Assembly: GCF_001902145.1 (NCBI RefSeq)
Contig: NZ_MRST01000009.1
Coordinates: forward strand, 1 to 43,881
DNA: 43,881 bases
Source: Pseudomonas fluorescens
GTDB lineage: Bacteria; Pseudomonadota; Gammaproteobacteria; Pseudomonadales; Pseudomonadaceae
Direction: 5' to 3'
The position numbers were made by a program, and so were the translations under genes. The first letter of the stretch is position 1. Every line of letters starts with the position of its first letter. Of the stretch, positions 1 through 7,689 are shown piece after piece. Under the pieces are notes generated by a model. The model searched no databases, was not told the origin of the DNA, and saw only the letters and a program-made list of their open reading frames with translations.

Positions 1-55
1 GCGGAAGCATCATTTTCAGCAGCGCAGCTTTACGTTCTTCTGAGTAGAAAGGCAT
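1..55 (-). CDS. 5' end of a probable IS transposase OrfA (partial)
   Basis: An ATG at 55-53 on the minus strand opens a frame that stays open to the window edge and reads MPFYSEERKAALLKMMLP. This resembles the N-terminus of small helix-turn-helix OrfA proteins of IS3-type elements, which bind the IS ends. Only 18 residues are visible, so the assignment rests on memory of similar starts, not on a domain. No Shine-Dalgarno sequence stands out. The rest of the element would lie to the left of the window. It could also be a small unrelated DNA-binding protein. Confidence 0.45.
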   Translation of the reverse strand, partial: MPFYSEERKAALLKMMLP

Positions 56-120
56 GACCATACTCTTGCCGCCCCCGGAATGCTTTTCAAAAAGCGGGGG
101 ACACGACAACTACCCTGACA
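1..120 (-). mobile_element. Possible right-hand edge of an insertion sequence
   Basis: The stretch holds the start of a probable transposase gene and about 65 bp of non-coding DNA. Read on the minus strand, a TGTCAGGGTAGTTG sequence begins at 120 and could be the terminal inverted repeat of an IS3-like element, which normally starts with TG. The other end and any target duplication are outside the window, so the boundary is a guess. Confidence 0.3.
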
Positions 121-149
121 CCGGGGGAGCGGCTCGCTTCGGGTCGTGG

Positions 150-2900
150 TTAGCTGATTGAGTTTTGCGCGATGGGTAACTCGACGCAGAATTTCGCGCC
201 GGCCTCGCCGTTGGTGACGCTCAGGCGCCCACCCATGTTTTCCACAATCCCATAGCTCACCGAGAGCCCCAATCCGGTGCCGACGCCTATCGGCTTGGTG
301 GTAAAGAACGGTTCGAAAATCCGCTCCAACAGGCGCGGGTCTATCCCGCCGGCGTTGTCTTCGACCCAGATACGCACATGGCGGCTGTCGTGCTCGCTGT
401 GCAGGGCAATCCAGGGGCGCAGGGCAGGGTCTTTCTCTCGCTGGCTGAGCAATGCGTCACGGGCGTTGACCATGAGGTTGATCAGCACCTGTTCCAACTG
501 ATCGACGTAGCCTTTGACCTGTACCGAGAAGTCCGCAGGGCTGATGCGCACGTCCACACCTTTGCCGCGCAAGCCGTCGCTGAGCAGGGCCAGGGTGCCC
601 TCCAGCGCCTGCGCCGGGTCGAACGGTTGCTGCTCGATTTCCGAGCGGCGGCCGAAGACGCGCATGTGGTCGACCACCCGTGCTGCGCGTTGCACCTGGG
701 CGTCGATGCGCTGCAGTTTTTCCGTGAGGTAGTCGATCTGCGCATCGCCATTGCCCAGGCGCTTGAGCACATTGGCGATGGCCATGCGCATCACGTTCAG
801 CGGCTGGTTGATCTCATGGGCCAGGCCGGTGGCCATTTCGCCGAGGGTGGCCATTTTCGCGCTTTGGGTCAGTTGCTGCTGGGAGCGGCGCACTTCGGTG
901 TTGTCGCGGCCCACGGCTTGCACCTCGATCAGGGTGCCTTGTTCATCGAAGACGCCACGGTCCGACCACACCCACCAGGCGTGTTCGCGCCCCGGCAGTT
1001 GCAGGCTGATTTCCGCCGTGCTCACCGGGAATTCCGGGGTCAGTTGCTGGATGCGCTGCATAAAGGCGGCGCGCTGTTCATCCGACAGCCACTGGCCCAG
1101 GTCGATGCCTGGCAATTGGTCGGGCCGGCATTCCAGGTAATTGGCCAGCGGCGTGTTGCCGAAGGTGAGGATCAGGTCGGGACGGTAGCGACAGATCATC
1201 GCTGGCGAGTCTTCCACCAGGATGCGGTAGCGCTCTTCACTTTGGCGCACCTGCTCGGCGGCCAGGGTCGCCTCGGTGACGTCCAGCCACAGGCCCACGG
1301 CTTCCACCGGCAAGCCGAGGTCGTCGCGCAAAAGCTTGGCTTCGTCGAGCAGCCAGTGGTAGTTGCCTTGTTTGTCGCGCAGGCGGTAGCGGCTGCGCAC
1401 GTTGCCTTCGCGCAGCAGTTGGCGGGTGCGTTCGAAGTAGCGCTCACGGTCGTCGGGGTGGATCAGCGCCGCCAGGGTGTCGTGGTTGCAGTCGGCCAAG
1501 GTCCAGCCCAGCAGCGGCAACAGGCTGGCGCTGAAAAACGCCGGGTGCAGCGCGCCGTTGACGTAGCGCTGCACATAGATGACGGCCGGTGAGCTGGCGA
1601 TCAGGTTGTCCAGGCGCGCATGGGCGGCGGCGGCTTGCAGTTGCTGGTTCTGGATGTCGCTGATGTCGAGCATGAAACCGATCCAGCGCCGTTCATTGCC
1701 GGCGCCCAGCACTTGGCCTTGTATGCGGTACCACAGGGGCGACTGCTCGGACTCGGTGCGTTGCAGGCGCACGCTGGTCAGCAGTGGCTTGCCCAAGGCT
1801 TGCAGGTCTTGCAGGCGGCTGCCGAGGGCCTGGCGGTCGGCGGGGTGGATGAGTTCGAGCCAAGTGCCGAGGGGTTGGCGGGTGGGGCCTTCGTCCAGGC
1901 TCAGGTTGCGCAGCAATTGTGGCGCCAGCTGGATCTCCTGGGTGGCGGGCAACAGTTCCCACCAGCCAGTGCCGAGCAGGCCTTGCAGGGCTTCTACCCG
2001 TTCCAGTTGCTGGTGGTGACGCTGTTCGCGCAGGCGGCCCAGCAGCGGCGCGGCGAGTGCTGCGCACAGGTTCAGCCAGTCACGCTCGCCGGTGTGGTGT
2101 GCCTGGCCGTTATAGAAACCACACAGCAGCCACGCGGCGGCGCCATGGCTGTCGCGGTACGGCACCAGGAAGCCGTCGGCATTGCCAAATACACTGTGCA
2201 GGCGCGGGTTGTCGCTGCGGCCCTGGGCAATGTCCAGGCTCAGTGGCGTGTTGCCGTTGATGCTGTCCAGGCTGGTGCCCAGGTGTTGCCCGGTTTGCCA
2301 CAAGGCCGGGGCGTCGTGAGCGGCGTAGTGGCTGTAGATGCGCCAGCCTTGATCATCCTCGTCGAGCAGTGCCATGGCGACGCAGGGGATGCGCCAGCGC
2401 TGGGCCACGCTGCGCAGGTGTTCGCTGAACACTTGGGGCAGGCGGTTGAGGCTGCACACTCGCAGCTGTTCGCTCATCAGGGCGGCGAGTTGGTGATTCT
2501 GTTCGCGTTGCTGCACCCGTACTCGGTCGGCCAGCAGGTCAGTGATGTCCAGCAGGTGCAGGGCCCAGCCGTCGCCCTGCGGCTCGATCCAGCCGCGGGT
2601 ATGCAGGACCTGGCCGGCAGCGCCCTGGAAGTCGAGGTCCAGGCCGTGTCGTTGCCACTCCTGCGGCGTGCCCTCGACACTCAGCGCGCTGTCGGCGCAC
2701 AGCAAGGTCTGCAAGGGTGGGTTGGGCGCGTTGGCAAGATGCTGGGTAAGCAAAGGCCTCAAGGTGCCTGAGATGTCCAGCACCCGACCCAGGTTGTCCA
2801 GTTGCACTTGCAGGCCCGGCGCGGGTGTTGCTGGCGCGTCCAAGGCCAGGGCGCTGGTGCGCCCGCGCAGGCGTGCGAACAATTTATCCCCCGTCGTCAA
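150..2900 (-). CDS. pprA: PAS/GAF sensor histidine kinase, PprA-like
   Basis: This 916-residue kinase has no obvious transmembrane segment and is probably cytoplasmic. A PAS-like N-terminal region (about 25-120) is followed by a GAF-like region (about 140-295), three PAS-like modules (about 300-670), a HisKA domain with the H-box HEINQP (phospho-acceptor His695) and a HATPase_c domain with N-box INLMVNARDAL, DNAGG and GTGLGLS. The start is a TTG whose bases overlap the stop of the upstream TadE-like gene (TTGA, 2900-2897), and no Shine-Dalgarno is visible, so translation is probably coupled. In Pseudomonas, PprA with PprB controls the Tad pilus and related adhesion genes. The gene sits beside pprB, fppA and tad, which supports the name. 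The signal it senses cannot be read from sequence. Confidence 0.85.
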   Translation of the reverse strand: MTTGDKLFARLRGRTSALALDAPATPAPGLQVQLDNLGRVLDISGTLRPLLTQHLANAPNPPLQTLLCADSALSVEGTPQEWQRHGLDLDFQGAAGQVLHTRGWIEPQGDGWALHLLDITDLLADRVRVQQREQNHQLAALMSEQLRVCSLNRLPQVFSEHLRSVAQRWRIPCVAMALLDEDDQGWRIYSHYAAHDAPALWQTGQHLGTSLDSINGNTPLSLDIAQGRSDNPRLHSVFGNADGFLVPYRDSHGAAAWLLCGFYNGQAHHTGERDWLNLCAALAAPLLGRLREQRHHQQLERVEALQGLLGTGWWELLPATQEIQLAPQLLRNLSLDEGPTRQPLGTWLELIHPADRQALGSRLQDLQALGKPLLTSVRLQRTESEQSPLWYRIQGQVLGAGNERRWIGFMLDISDIQNQQLQAAAAHARLDNLIASSPAVIYVQRYVNGALHPAFFSASLLPLLGWTLADCNHDTLAALIHPDDRERYFERTRQLLREGNVRSRYRLRDKQGNYHWLLDEAKLLRDDLGLPVEAVGLWLDVTEATLAAEQVRQSEERYRILVEDSPAMICRYRPDLILTFGNTPLANYLECRPDQLPGIDLGQWLSDEQRAAFMQRIQQLTPEFPVSTAEISLQLPGREHAWWVWSDRGVFDEQGTLIEVQAVGRDNTEVRRSQQQLTQSAKMATLGEMATGLAHEINQPLNVMRMAIANVLKRLGNGDAQIDYLTEKLQRIDAQVQRAARVVDHMRVFGRRSEIEQQPFDPAQALEGTLALLSDGLRGKGVDVRISPADFSVQVKGYVDQLEQVLINLMVNARDALLSQREKDPALRPWIALHSEHDSRHVRIWVEDNAGGIDPRLLERIFEPFFTTKPIGVGTGLGLSVSYGIVENMGGRLSVTNGEAGAKFCVELPIAQNSIS

Positions 2901-3334
2901 AATTGAAGGCTCGAGGTGGCGGTGAGGTGGGTGGGCAGGTTCGGTACGGTGCCGACACCGGGCAACACCAGGGCCGGCAAGACGGCTTTGATATTGGCCG
3001 AGGGGTAAGTGATCTTCACCGTCAGCAAATTATTGGTGTAGGTGGCGGTGATATAGCCGGGCAAGAAATTCAGTGAGCCGGGGATCCAGTTCAATTGGGC
3101 CTGGGCGGCATCCTTGGCGCGTTGCACAACCAGGTCCGAATAGCCTGAGGTGCTGGGGTCCAGGGACACACTGCGGCGTACCCCTTCGGCCACCGCCTGG
3201 TGAAATGACTGCATCAACAGCAGCGGCAAGCTGTAGCTGAGCATGCCGTAGAACACCGCAAAGAAAATCACGAAGACCAAGGCAAACTCGATCGCCGCAG
3301 CACCTTTTTGCTTTCTCGGGAGGCTCGATTTCAT
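2897..3334 (-). CDS. TadE-like minor pseudopilin
   Basis: A 145-residue protein with a short basic leader (MKSSLPRKQKG), a predicted prepilin-peptidase site G11/A12 with Glu16 at +5 (motif G-AAAIEF), then a hydrophobic segment of about 25 residues and a periplasmic tail. This is the pattern of TadE/TadF pseudopilins, which are processed by the Tad-specific peptidase and help assemble Flp pili. I chose the ATG at 3334 because it places the processing site close to the N-terminus. An upstream in-frame ATG at 3373 would add 13 residues. The stop overlaps the start of the PprA-like kinase. It is divergent from fppA with only about 70 bp between the starts. No TadF or TadG gene is seen in the window. 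Confidence 0.75.
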   Translation of the reverse strand: MKSSLPRKQKGAAAIEFALVFVIFFAVFYGMLSYSLPLLLMQSFHQAVAEGVRRSVSLDPSTSGYSDLVVQRAKDAAQAQLNWIPGSLNFLPGYITATYTNNLLTVKITYPSANIKAVLPALVLPGVGTVPNLPTHLTATSSLQF

Positions 3335-3405
3335 GACTGCGTCTACCCTGAGGCGAGTACTTGATATCAGCATAGAATCATTCAGCCAGAAGGGATGTTT
3401 TTTAC

Positions 3406-3909
3406 GTGATCCAGACGCTAGTGATTGTGCTGTGGTTGGGCGTATGTGCCGTGCAGGATATTCGCCAGCGCCAAATTGCCAATACGCTGACCCTGGGCGT
3501 CGGGCTGCTGGCGTTGATCTACCTGCTATGGGCGGGGTCGACGTGGCTGGGCGCGCCCCGCAGCGAGGGTGGCCTGGCCCTGGCCTTGGCGCTGGTGCTG
3601 ACTTTGCCGGGCTATGCGTTGGGCCGCTTTGGCGCGGGGGATGTGAAGTTGCTAGCCGCCTTGGGGCTGGCCTCCAATATCGAGTACTTGCTGGGGTCGC
3701 TCATCGGTGCCGGCATCGCCATGGTGGCCTGGGCGCTTATGCATCAAGGGCTTAGCTCAAACCGCGTTGAGCGGGCAGGGCAAGCGTCAACAAAACAGCC
3801 CTTTGCGCCCTTTGTTTTGACAGGTTTTGCCGGCAGCTGGTTTTGGATCCATCATTCGCGCGAGTGGATTAATGCTATGTACATAGTCGGAAAGTACGTC
3901 TACGTTTAA
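3406..3909 (+). CDS. fppA: Tad-type prepilin peptidase (A24 family)
   Basis: A 167-residue integral membrane aspartic protease. Two catalytic aspartates are recognisable: Asp18 in VQDIRQRQI and Asp79 in the GxGD-type motif FGAGDVKLL, separated by hydrophobic segments. It is much shorter than PilD-type peptidases because it lacks the N-terminal methyltransferase part, as expected for FppA/TadV/CpaA. It would process the Flp pilin and the TadE-like pseudopilin of this locus. The start is GTG at 3406, since the nearby ATG frame stops at once; an AGAAGGG sequence lies about 11 nt upstream. It is followed 69 bp later by pprB on the same strand. Confidence 0.9.
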   Translation: MIQTLVIVLWLGVCAVQDIRQRQIANTLTLGVGLLALIYLLWAGSTWLGAPRSEGGLALALALVLTLPGYALGRFGAGDVKLLAALGLASNIEYLLGSLIGAGIAMVAWALMHQGLSSNRVERAGQASTKQPFAPFVLTGFAGSWFWIHHSREWINAMYIVGKYVYV

Positions 3910-3978
3910 GGGGGAGTTGTAGGAGTTTTCGTCAGAAAGGATAGGTCAACATTTGGCTTGCCAGGCATGGAGTAGCGC

Positions 3979-4764
3979 GTGAACAAGCTTACGTCTGCAG
4001 TAAAAGTGCTCGTAGTCGACGATCAACCATTAATCGTAGAGGAGCTCTGTGAATTTCTTGAAAGCAGCGGGTACCGTTGTGTCCCGTGCGAGTCCAGCCA
4101 GCAAGCTGTCCAGCGTTTTGGCGAAGACCTTCAGATTGGTTTAGTGCTGTGTGACCTGCATATGCCGGACATGGACGGCATCGAACTGGTCCAGGCGCTG
4201 CAGCGGATCGCCGGCAAACATCGTGCGTTCGAAGCGATCATGCTCACCGGGCGCGCCGACAAGCAGGATGTGATCAAGGCCCTGCGTGCGGGCATCGCCG
4301 ATTACTACCAGAAGCCGATCAACCTCGATGAATTGCTCGAAGGCCTCAAGCGCCAGGAAGCGGCATTGGAGGAACGGCAAAAAGACCTGCAGCTGGGAAC
4401 GCTCAACCAGAAGTTGCAGTACCTGTCCGAATCGATCAACGACTTGTATATGGACTTGGACAAAGTGCGTCGCAACCCGACGCTCCAGGACCATGACGGG
4501 GACCCATCGGCCGATGAAGCCGGGCCGTTGGAGATGCCGGCGATTTTCAATCAGCTGTCACCGCGTCAGTTGGACGTGGCACGCCTGGTGGGCAAGGGCC
4601 AGACCAACTATCAGATTGCCTGTGAATTGGGGATTACCGAGAACACGGTCAAGCTGTACGTGTCCCAGGTGCTGCGCCTGACCCATATGCACAACCGCAC
4701 GCAGTTGGCGCTGGCGTTGTCACCGAGCAACTCGGCGATGCGCCAGCGGGTGACTGCGCACTAA
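3979..4764 (+). CDS. pprB: LuxR-type response regulator PprB
   Basis: A 261-residue two-domain regulator. The N-terminal receiver has the acidic pair Asp14/Asp15, phospho-acceptor Asp59 (LVLCDLHMPDMDG), a conserved Thr90 and Lys112. A linker rich in charged and coiled-coil-like residues (about 118-185) leads to a C-terminal LuxR/GerE helix-turn-helix (LSPRQLDVARLVGKG... ENTVKLYVSQ). The start is GTG at 3979 with GGAG about 6 nt upstream. In P. aeruginosa PprB is the DNA-binding partner of PprA and activates flp-tad and other adhesion genes. Position next to fppA and opposite the tad operon fits the same role. It runs convergently toward the end of the tad operon, separated by a REPIN. Confidence 0.9.
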   Translation: MNKLTSAVKVLVVDDQPLIVEELCEFLESSGYRCVPCESSQQAVQRFGEDLQIGLVLCDLHMPDMDGIELVQALQRIAGKHRAFEAIMLTGRADKQDVIKALRAGIADYYQKPINLDELLEGLKRQEAALEERQKDLQLGTLNQKLQYLSESINDLYMDLDKVRRNPTLQDHDGDPSADEAGPLEMPAIFNQLSPRQLDVARLVGKGQTNYQIACELGITENTVKLYVSQVLRLTHMHNRTQLALALSPSNSAMRQRVTAH

Positions 4765-4782
4765 AGGCCCGGCCCCGCCCCA

Positions 4783-4884
4783 CTGTAGGAGCGAGCTTGC
4801 TCGCGAAGAACGTCAACGATAACGCGTGTTTCCTGAATGAACGCGGCGTCTGTGAGTTTTTCGCGAGCAAGCTCGCTCCTACAG
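4783..4884. repeat. REPIN 1 (GAGCGAGC class)
   Basis: Two inverted REP units, GTAGGAGCGAGCTTGCTCGC and its complement, enclose a spacer with AACGATAACGCG, giving a long hairpin. It lies between the convergent ends of pprB and the small exported protein gene, ending about 10 bp from the latter. Such REP doublets are non-autonomous elements mobilised by RAYT (TnpA-REP) proteins; no RAYT gene is visible here. It may also act as a bidirectional transcription stop. Confidence 0.92.
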
Positions 4885-4893
4885 GGGGCAACG

Positions 4894-5163
4894 TTATTTG
4901 CTGCCCTGCGACGTCCCGCCCACTTTCTGATCAAAGAACTCCGGAATCGGATGCTTGTTGCTGTCCAGCCAGCGCTTGAGCGCCTGCTCGCGTTCTGCCG
5001 GCGTGGTCTTCTGCGGGTTGGCCGAGGCTGCGCGCCCGCTCAGTTGCAGCGCCATCCAGTTTTCCGTTTCTGCCTGCCGGGGCGAGGACGGCCCCGCTTC
5101 GATGGCCGAAGCAAGGAGGGGCAGGGCCAGGCATGCAAGGCCGGCGAGGTAATGGAATTTCAT
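4894..5163 (-). CDS. Small exported protein at the end of the tad operon (DUF3613-like)
   Basis: An 89-residue protein with a typical signal peptide (MKFHYLAGLACLALPLLASA) and a short hydrophilic mature part containing a TPAEREQALKRWLDS segment. I recognise it as the kind of small conserved protein that follows tadD in Pseudomonas tad loci (DUF3613). Its function is unknown; a periplasmic role in pilus assembly is an inference from position. The second of two adjacent ATG codons (5163) is preferred because GGGAG lies at a better distance from it than from the ATG at 5166. It follows tadD after a 10-bp gap and is the last gene of the operon. Confidence 0.75.
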   Translation of the reverse strand: MKFHYLAGLACLALPLLASAIEAGPSSPRQAETENWMALQLSGRAASANPQKTTPAEREQALKRWLDSNKHPIPEFFDQKVGGTSQGSK

Positions 5164-5173
5164 CATCGACTCC

Positions 5174-5899
5174 CTATTTCACAGAGGCCGGCAGCGTGTC
5201 GCTGACCGCCGCTACCTGATCTTTGACTGGACGCTGCGGTGCCGTGCCAGCCTCCTTGAGGTGTTGCGCCCGTGCCTGGGCCCGGGTCACCTGATCAGGG
5301 CTCAACCCGAGTTGGCCGACCACTTTCGCGGCTTGCTCCCAATTGTCCTGATAGATCAGCAAGGTCACCAGGTTCACCGCCGCCAGTTGATCGCTCTGCT
5401 TGAGTTCGATGGCGGTCATGAATTCAAAGCGCGCGTCTTCCAGGCGCCGTTGGTCGAGGTACACCACGCCCAGGTCATTGCGGACTTTTTCGTCGGTGGG
5501 CGCCAGCCGTGCCGCACGTTGCAGATGGGCCATGGCCTGGCCGTTGTCGCCCTTGGCCGACGCCAGTTGCCCCAGGCCGTGCTCACCGTCGGCGGCCAGG
5601 CAGGTGCCCAGCAGGCTGCGGTACAAAGGTTCGGCTTCATTGCGGCCCAGCAAGCGATAGGCGCGGGCTTTGCGCTGGCGAACCTGAGGCAGGGCGTCGG
5701 GCAGGTTCTGCAGGTTGGCGAGGCTGGCGTGCAGCTTGCCTTCGTTGGCCATGTCATCGGCCAGGTTCAGCGACAGCTCCTGGTCCGAGCTGGGCTTGGG
5801 GCAACTGCCCGGCGCCAGCAACCCGGCCCACGGAACCTGGCCGTTGCTGGCACAGCCGCCTAGCATCAGCAGGCTCAAGGCGACGATCAGTGGTTTCAT
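5174..5899 (-). CDS. tadD: TadD-like TPR lipoprotein
   Basis: A 241-residue protein with a lipoprotein signal ending in the lipobox LGGC (Cys16). It then has several tetratricopeptide-like helix pairs, for example GDNGQAMAHLQRAARLAPTD followed by a second unit at about residues 135-170. TadD proteins are outer-membrane-associated TPR lipoproteins thought to act as pilotins or assembly factors for the RcpA secretin. It begins 10 bp after the stop of tadC and is part of the rcpC-to-tadD operon. The C-terminal 40 residues are low in predicted structure. Confidence 0.85.
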   Translation of the reverse strand: MKPLIVALSLLMLGGCASNGQVPWAGLLAPGSCPKPSSDQELSLNLADDMANEGKLHASLANLQNLPDALPQVRQRKARAYRLLGRNEAEPLYRSLLGTCLAADGEHGLGQLASAKGDNGQAMAHLQRAARLAPTDEKVRNDLGVVYLDQRRLEDARFEFMTAIELKQSDQLAAVNLVTLLIYQDNWEQAAKVVGQLGLSPDQVTRAQARAQHLKEAGTAPQRPVKDQVAAVSDTLPASVK

Positions 5900-5909
5900 G
5901 GCAGGCTCC

Positions 5910-6797
5910 TCAAAAGTTATTCAAGGCTCGGGAGATGGCGATCATGGCCGGCCCCCCGAGCACAATCAGCAAGGCGGGAAACAGGAACACCATCATCACC
6001 ACGGACATCTTCGCGGACATCTTCGAGATGTATTCCTGCAGGCGGGTCAGGCGGCGGTCGTCAAGCAACTGCTTGAGGGCCAGCAAGGATTTCATCGCGC
6101 CACCGCCTTGGTGGATCAACTGCTGAAGGATGATGCAGGTGTCGGTGAACTCATCCACGGCCAGCAGGCGTGCGGTCTTGCCCAGCTCTTCGGACAGTTC
6201 CAGGCCCGAGTCGACTCTCGCCAGGATCAGGCGCAGTTCATGGGTCAGGTCCGGGAGCAGGCGCTGGGCTTCGCTGCTCAATACCCGCAGCGATTGCTCA
6301 ACCGCCATGCCGGACTCGAACAGGATGCGCAGCAACGGAATGAAGGTGGAAATTTCCCGAGCGATACGCTCCTGGCGGTATTTTGCGCTGAGGGCCAGGA
6401 TGCGCTTGGGCAGCAGGTAACCGATGCCCAGAGCAATCGCCGGCGCAATCCAGGGCGAGCCGGTATGGGGAAACAGCAGTTGCTGGCCAAGCACGGTCAA
6501 GCCCAACAGCACGATGGGCACGCCGATCTGGAAAGCGGCAAACATGGAGCGCTGGTTGGCTTTGCGCCAGCCGACGCGGTTGAGCAGGGTCTGGGTTTCG
6601 TTGTCCAGGCTGACCGAGCGCTGGGCCACGGCGCTGGCGCCCAACTGGCGCATCAGGCTGCCGAGTTTGTCCTCGCGGGTCAGTTGACCTTGCAGGCGTT
6701 GGCTGACCAGGCGTTGACGGCGCCTTTGCTCCAGCAGGTTGCCGACGATCAAGGCGACGGCGGCGAGCAACAGCAGGATGCTGATCAGGATGGCCAT
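5910..6797 (-). CDS. tadC: TadC inner-membrane platform protein
   Basis: A 295-residue protein of the T2SSF/GspF family with an N-terminal membrane segment (MAILISILLLLAAVALIVG), a cytoplasmic helical domain around residues 120-250, and paired membrane segments at about 80-125 and 255-290. TadB and TadC form the inner-membrane platform on which Flp pilin is polymerised by the TadA ATPase. The ATG at 6797 follows the tadB stop by 1 nt and has CGGAG 8 nt upstream. A longer frame to 6890 would overlap tadB and lacks support. Confidence 0.9.
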   Translation of the reverse strand: MAILISILLLLAAVALIVGNLLEQRRRQRLVSQRLQGQLTREDKLGSLMRQLGASAVAQRSVSLDNETQTLLNRVGWRKANQRSMFAAFQIGVPIVLLGLTVLGQQLLFPHTGSPWIAPAIALGIGYLLPKRILALSAKYRQERIAREISTFIPLLRILFESGMAVEQSLRVLSSEAQRLLPDLTHELRLILARVDSGLELSEELGKTARLLAVDEFTDTCIILQQLIHQGGGAMKSLLALKQLLDDRRLTRLQEYISKMSAKMSVVMMVFLFPALLIVLGGPAMIAISRALNNF

Positions 6798-6798
6798 C

Positions 6799-7680
6799 TC
6801 AAATACTCCGCAACATGCGCCACATGACGAAGGTGCCTGTGATGTCGAGTGCCACCGCGGCCAGCAGCAGGTAGCGCCCGGTCCCGTCATTCCACATGCT
6901 CATCAGGTAGCCCGGGTTGACCATCAGGAAGTAGCCGACCATGACGATGGGCAAGCCCGCCAACACGTAGGCGGTCATGCGGGTTTCGCCAGTCATGGCC
7001 TTGAGTTGGCGCGCACCCTGTTCGCGCTCGCGGATCATCTTGATCAGGTTTTCCAGCAGCTCGCTGGCGTTGCCGCCGTAGCGGTGGTTGACCTTCAGGC
7101 CCAGGGCAAACAGGCGCAATTCATCGCGTTCGTAAAACTCGGCAAAGTCGCTGACCGACTCCGGCAGGCTCACGCCCATTTGCACGTTGCGCTGGATGCG
7201 GCTCATAGCCTGCTTGAGCGGCGCTTCGGTGCTGTCGATCGCGCCCAGCACGGCGTCCGCCAGGGTGCGCCCAGACTTGAGGCTGCGCACGCTGTGGTCC
7301 AGCAGCTGCGGTAATTGTTCGACCATGCGCTGCACTCGCCGTTGGTAGCGCCAGGCGATATACACCCGCAGCAGCAGAGGCGGCAGGATCAGCATGGCCA
7401 ACAGGCCCAGCCCGCCGGCCAGCAGGTAGCCCAGCAACATGCCCAGCGCCCAGCCGCTCAACCACAAACCCAGGCGGTCGGTGGGCTTGCCCAGGCCGGC
7501 GCGCTGGAACATGCGCTCCAGCGCGACCCAGCTGCCGTTCGGCTCCAGGAGCACCGGCTGGCCGTCGCTGAGCCGCTCCAGCACTCGGTCGGTGCCGGCC
7601 TGGCGCAGCCCTCGCTGGAACAGCCAGACGGACAGGCTGATCAGCAGGATGCAAATGAGCAGCAAGACAAGTCCGGTCAT
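6799..7680 (-). CDS. tadB: TadB inner-membrane platform protein
   Basis: A 293-residue GspF/T2SSF-family membrane protein. There is one N-terminal membrane segment, a hydrophobic pair near residues 75-115 (LGMLLGYLLAGGLGLLAMLIL), a cytoplasmic domain with the charged helix GGNASELLENLIKMIREREQ, and two C-terminal membrane segments. It is the partner of TadC in the Tad pilus platform. The ATG at 7680 lies 9 bp beyond the tadA stop. Like tadC it is standard length for the family. Confidence 0.9.
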   Translation of the reverse strand: MTGLVLLLICILLISLSVWLFQRGLRQAGTDRVLERLSDGQPVLLEPNGSWVALERMFQRAGLGKPTDRLGLWLSGWALGMLLGYLLAGGLGLLAMLILPPLLLRVYIAWRYQRRVQRMVEQLPQLLDHSVRSLKSGRTLADAVLGAIDSTEAPLKQAMSRIQRNVQMGVSLPESVSDFAEFYERDELRLFALGLKVNHRYGGNASELLENLIKMIREREQGARQLKAMTGETRMTAYVLAGLPIVMVGYFLMVNPGYLMSMWNDGTGRYLLLAAVALDITGTFVMWRMLRSI

Positions 7681-7689
7681 GAGCCCTCT

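Noticed and set aside
378..1592. 404-codon open frame on the plus strand opposite the PprA-like kinase
   Set aside because: It is antisense to a gene with full kinase motifs; long antisense frames are common in GC-rich Pseudomonas genes and this one shows no domain.
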